A stretch of 22,792 bases of DNA from Hyphochytrium catenoides (Eukaryota; Sar; Hyphochytriomycetes; Hyphochytriales; Hyphochytriaceae): the NCBI GenBank assembly GCA_900088475.1, contig FLMG01003070.1, positions 1-22,792 on the forward strand, read 5' to 3'. How positions within the stretch are numbered: position 1 is the stretch's first letter; each line of letters opens with the position of its first letter. Positions 22,452 to 22,792 of the stretch are shown here, in pieces. The position numbers and the translations under genes are program-made. The notes below the pieces were generated by a model. The model was not told the DNA's origin, did not search any database, and was given only the letters and a program-made list of their open reading frames with translations.

Positions 22452-22792
22452 ATGGCGTCGACAATCTCATTGCACCTTCGCCCCTCCTCCTCGTACTTGT
22501 TCCTCCGCCGCCTCTCGTCTTCCTCCTTCTTCTTTCATGAATGCCAAGAAGCAGAGGACGCAACTGTATCTGTAAGTAAAGCTAAAGCAGCGGCACCCCC
22601 AGCACCAGCACCAGCAGCCCAACAACCAGAGCAAGGGCTGGCGCTCGCTGCCGCAAATAAATACTGCAGAAGAGGAATAAGCACTGGCAACGTGATGGCC
22701 CTTGGGGATGGGACTGTTTCGTCCATCCCGCCATGTAACGGCCTTCCCTTCCTCTCCCATCACCAGCCCGCTCTACGCCATGTATTTCTGAT
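22452..22792 (+). CDS. Possible 5' end of a gene with a mitochondrial-type presequence (partial)
   Basis: From the ATG at 22452 one frame stays open to the window edge (113 codons). The first 28 residues have no acidic residue and are rich in Ser, Leu and Arg (MASTISLHLRPSSS, then FLRRLSSSSFFF), as in mitochondrial targeting sequences. An Ala/Pro/Gln stretch follows (AKAAAPPAPAPAAQQPEQG), like a flexible linker. I recognise no domain in the remainder. A GTAAGT at 22572 could be a splice donor, in which case most of the linker is intron. The codons also come from a pyrimidine-rich patch, so the frame may be chance. Confidence 0.3.
   Translation, partial: MASTISLHLRPSSSYLFLRRLSSSSFFFHECQEAEDATVSVSKAKAAAPPAPAPAAQQPEQGLALAAANKYCRRGISTGNVMALGDGTVSSIPPCNGLPFLSHHQPALRHVFL

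Noticed and set aside
22467-22763. 98-codon minus-strand frame with Trp/Cys-rich low complexity
   Set aside because: It is the reverse complement of the Ala/Pro-coding repeat-like stretch and has no protein features.
1-22792. tRNA genes, CRISPR arrays, transposons or long repeats
   Set aside because: No tRNA B-box in a plausible cloverleaf, no spaced direct repeats of array type, and no transposase or reverse transcriptase motifs were seen on either strand.

Overview
The window is nuclear DNA of an intron-rich eukaryote, most likely a unicellular protist. Five genes carry many short GT-AG introns (about 43-160 bases). Stops are standard TAA/TAG, spacing is compact and base composition looks near-balanced by eye. 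I cannot place the organism firmly. A cytosolic PAS-hybrid histidine kinase argues against animals. A kinesin with a CEP164-like WW domain hints at a cilium or centriole in the life cycle. An amoebozoan, a zoosporic fungus or another free-living protist would all fit.

Layout, left to right: (1) a minus-strand hybrid histidine kinase with three PAS domains (478-4214; I rebuilt 17 exons that keep one frame, 846 residues); (2) a 1.6 kb stretch with no convincing gene; (3) a minus-strand V-ATPase subunit H/Vma13 (5797-7896; 12 exons, 484 residues); (4) an 802 bp divergent promoter region; (5) a plus-strand PI4KB/Pik1-type phosphatidylinositol 4-kinase (8699-12430); (6) a plus-strand C-terminal-motor kinesin with an N-terminal WW domain (12974-17143; 17 exons, 1047 residues); (7) a promoter region with two tandem E2F-like sites, 11 bp apart; (8) a plus-strand NASP/Sim3-type histone chaperone (17933-19669; 8 exons, 410 residues); (9) a convergent minus-strand seven-helix receptor with an extracellular EGF-like module (19712-21690; 4 exons, about 589 residues); and (10) a possible first exon of a plus-strand gene running off the right edge, perhaps with a mitochondrial presequence.

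Most neighbours are not an operon-like set. Two themes recur. V-ATPase H and PI4K share a divergent promoter region, and both act on Golgi/endosome membranes. The kinesin (CDK-type Ser-Pro sites in its tail) and NASP (tandem E2F-like sites upstream) both look tied to the cell cycle. The two signalling proteins, histidine kinase and 7TM receptor, lie at opposite ends. The least expected items are the WW-kinesin fusion, the EGF-7TM receptor, the E2F pair before NASP, and the overlap implied between the NASP and receptor transcripts.
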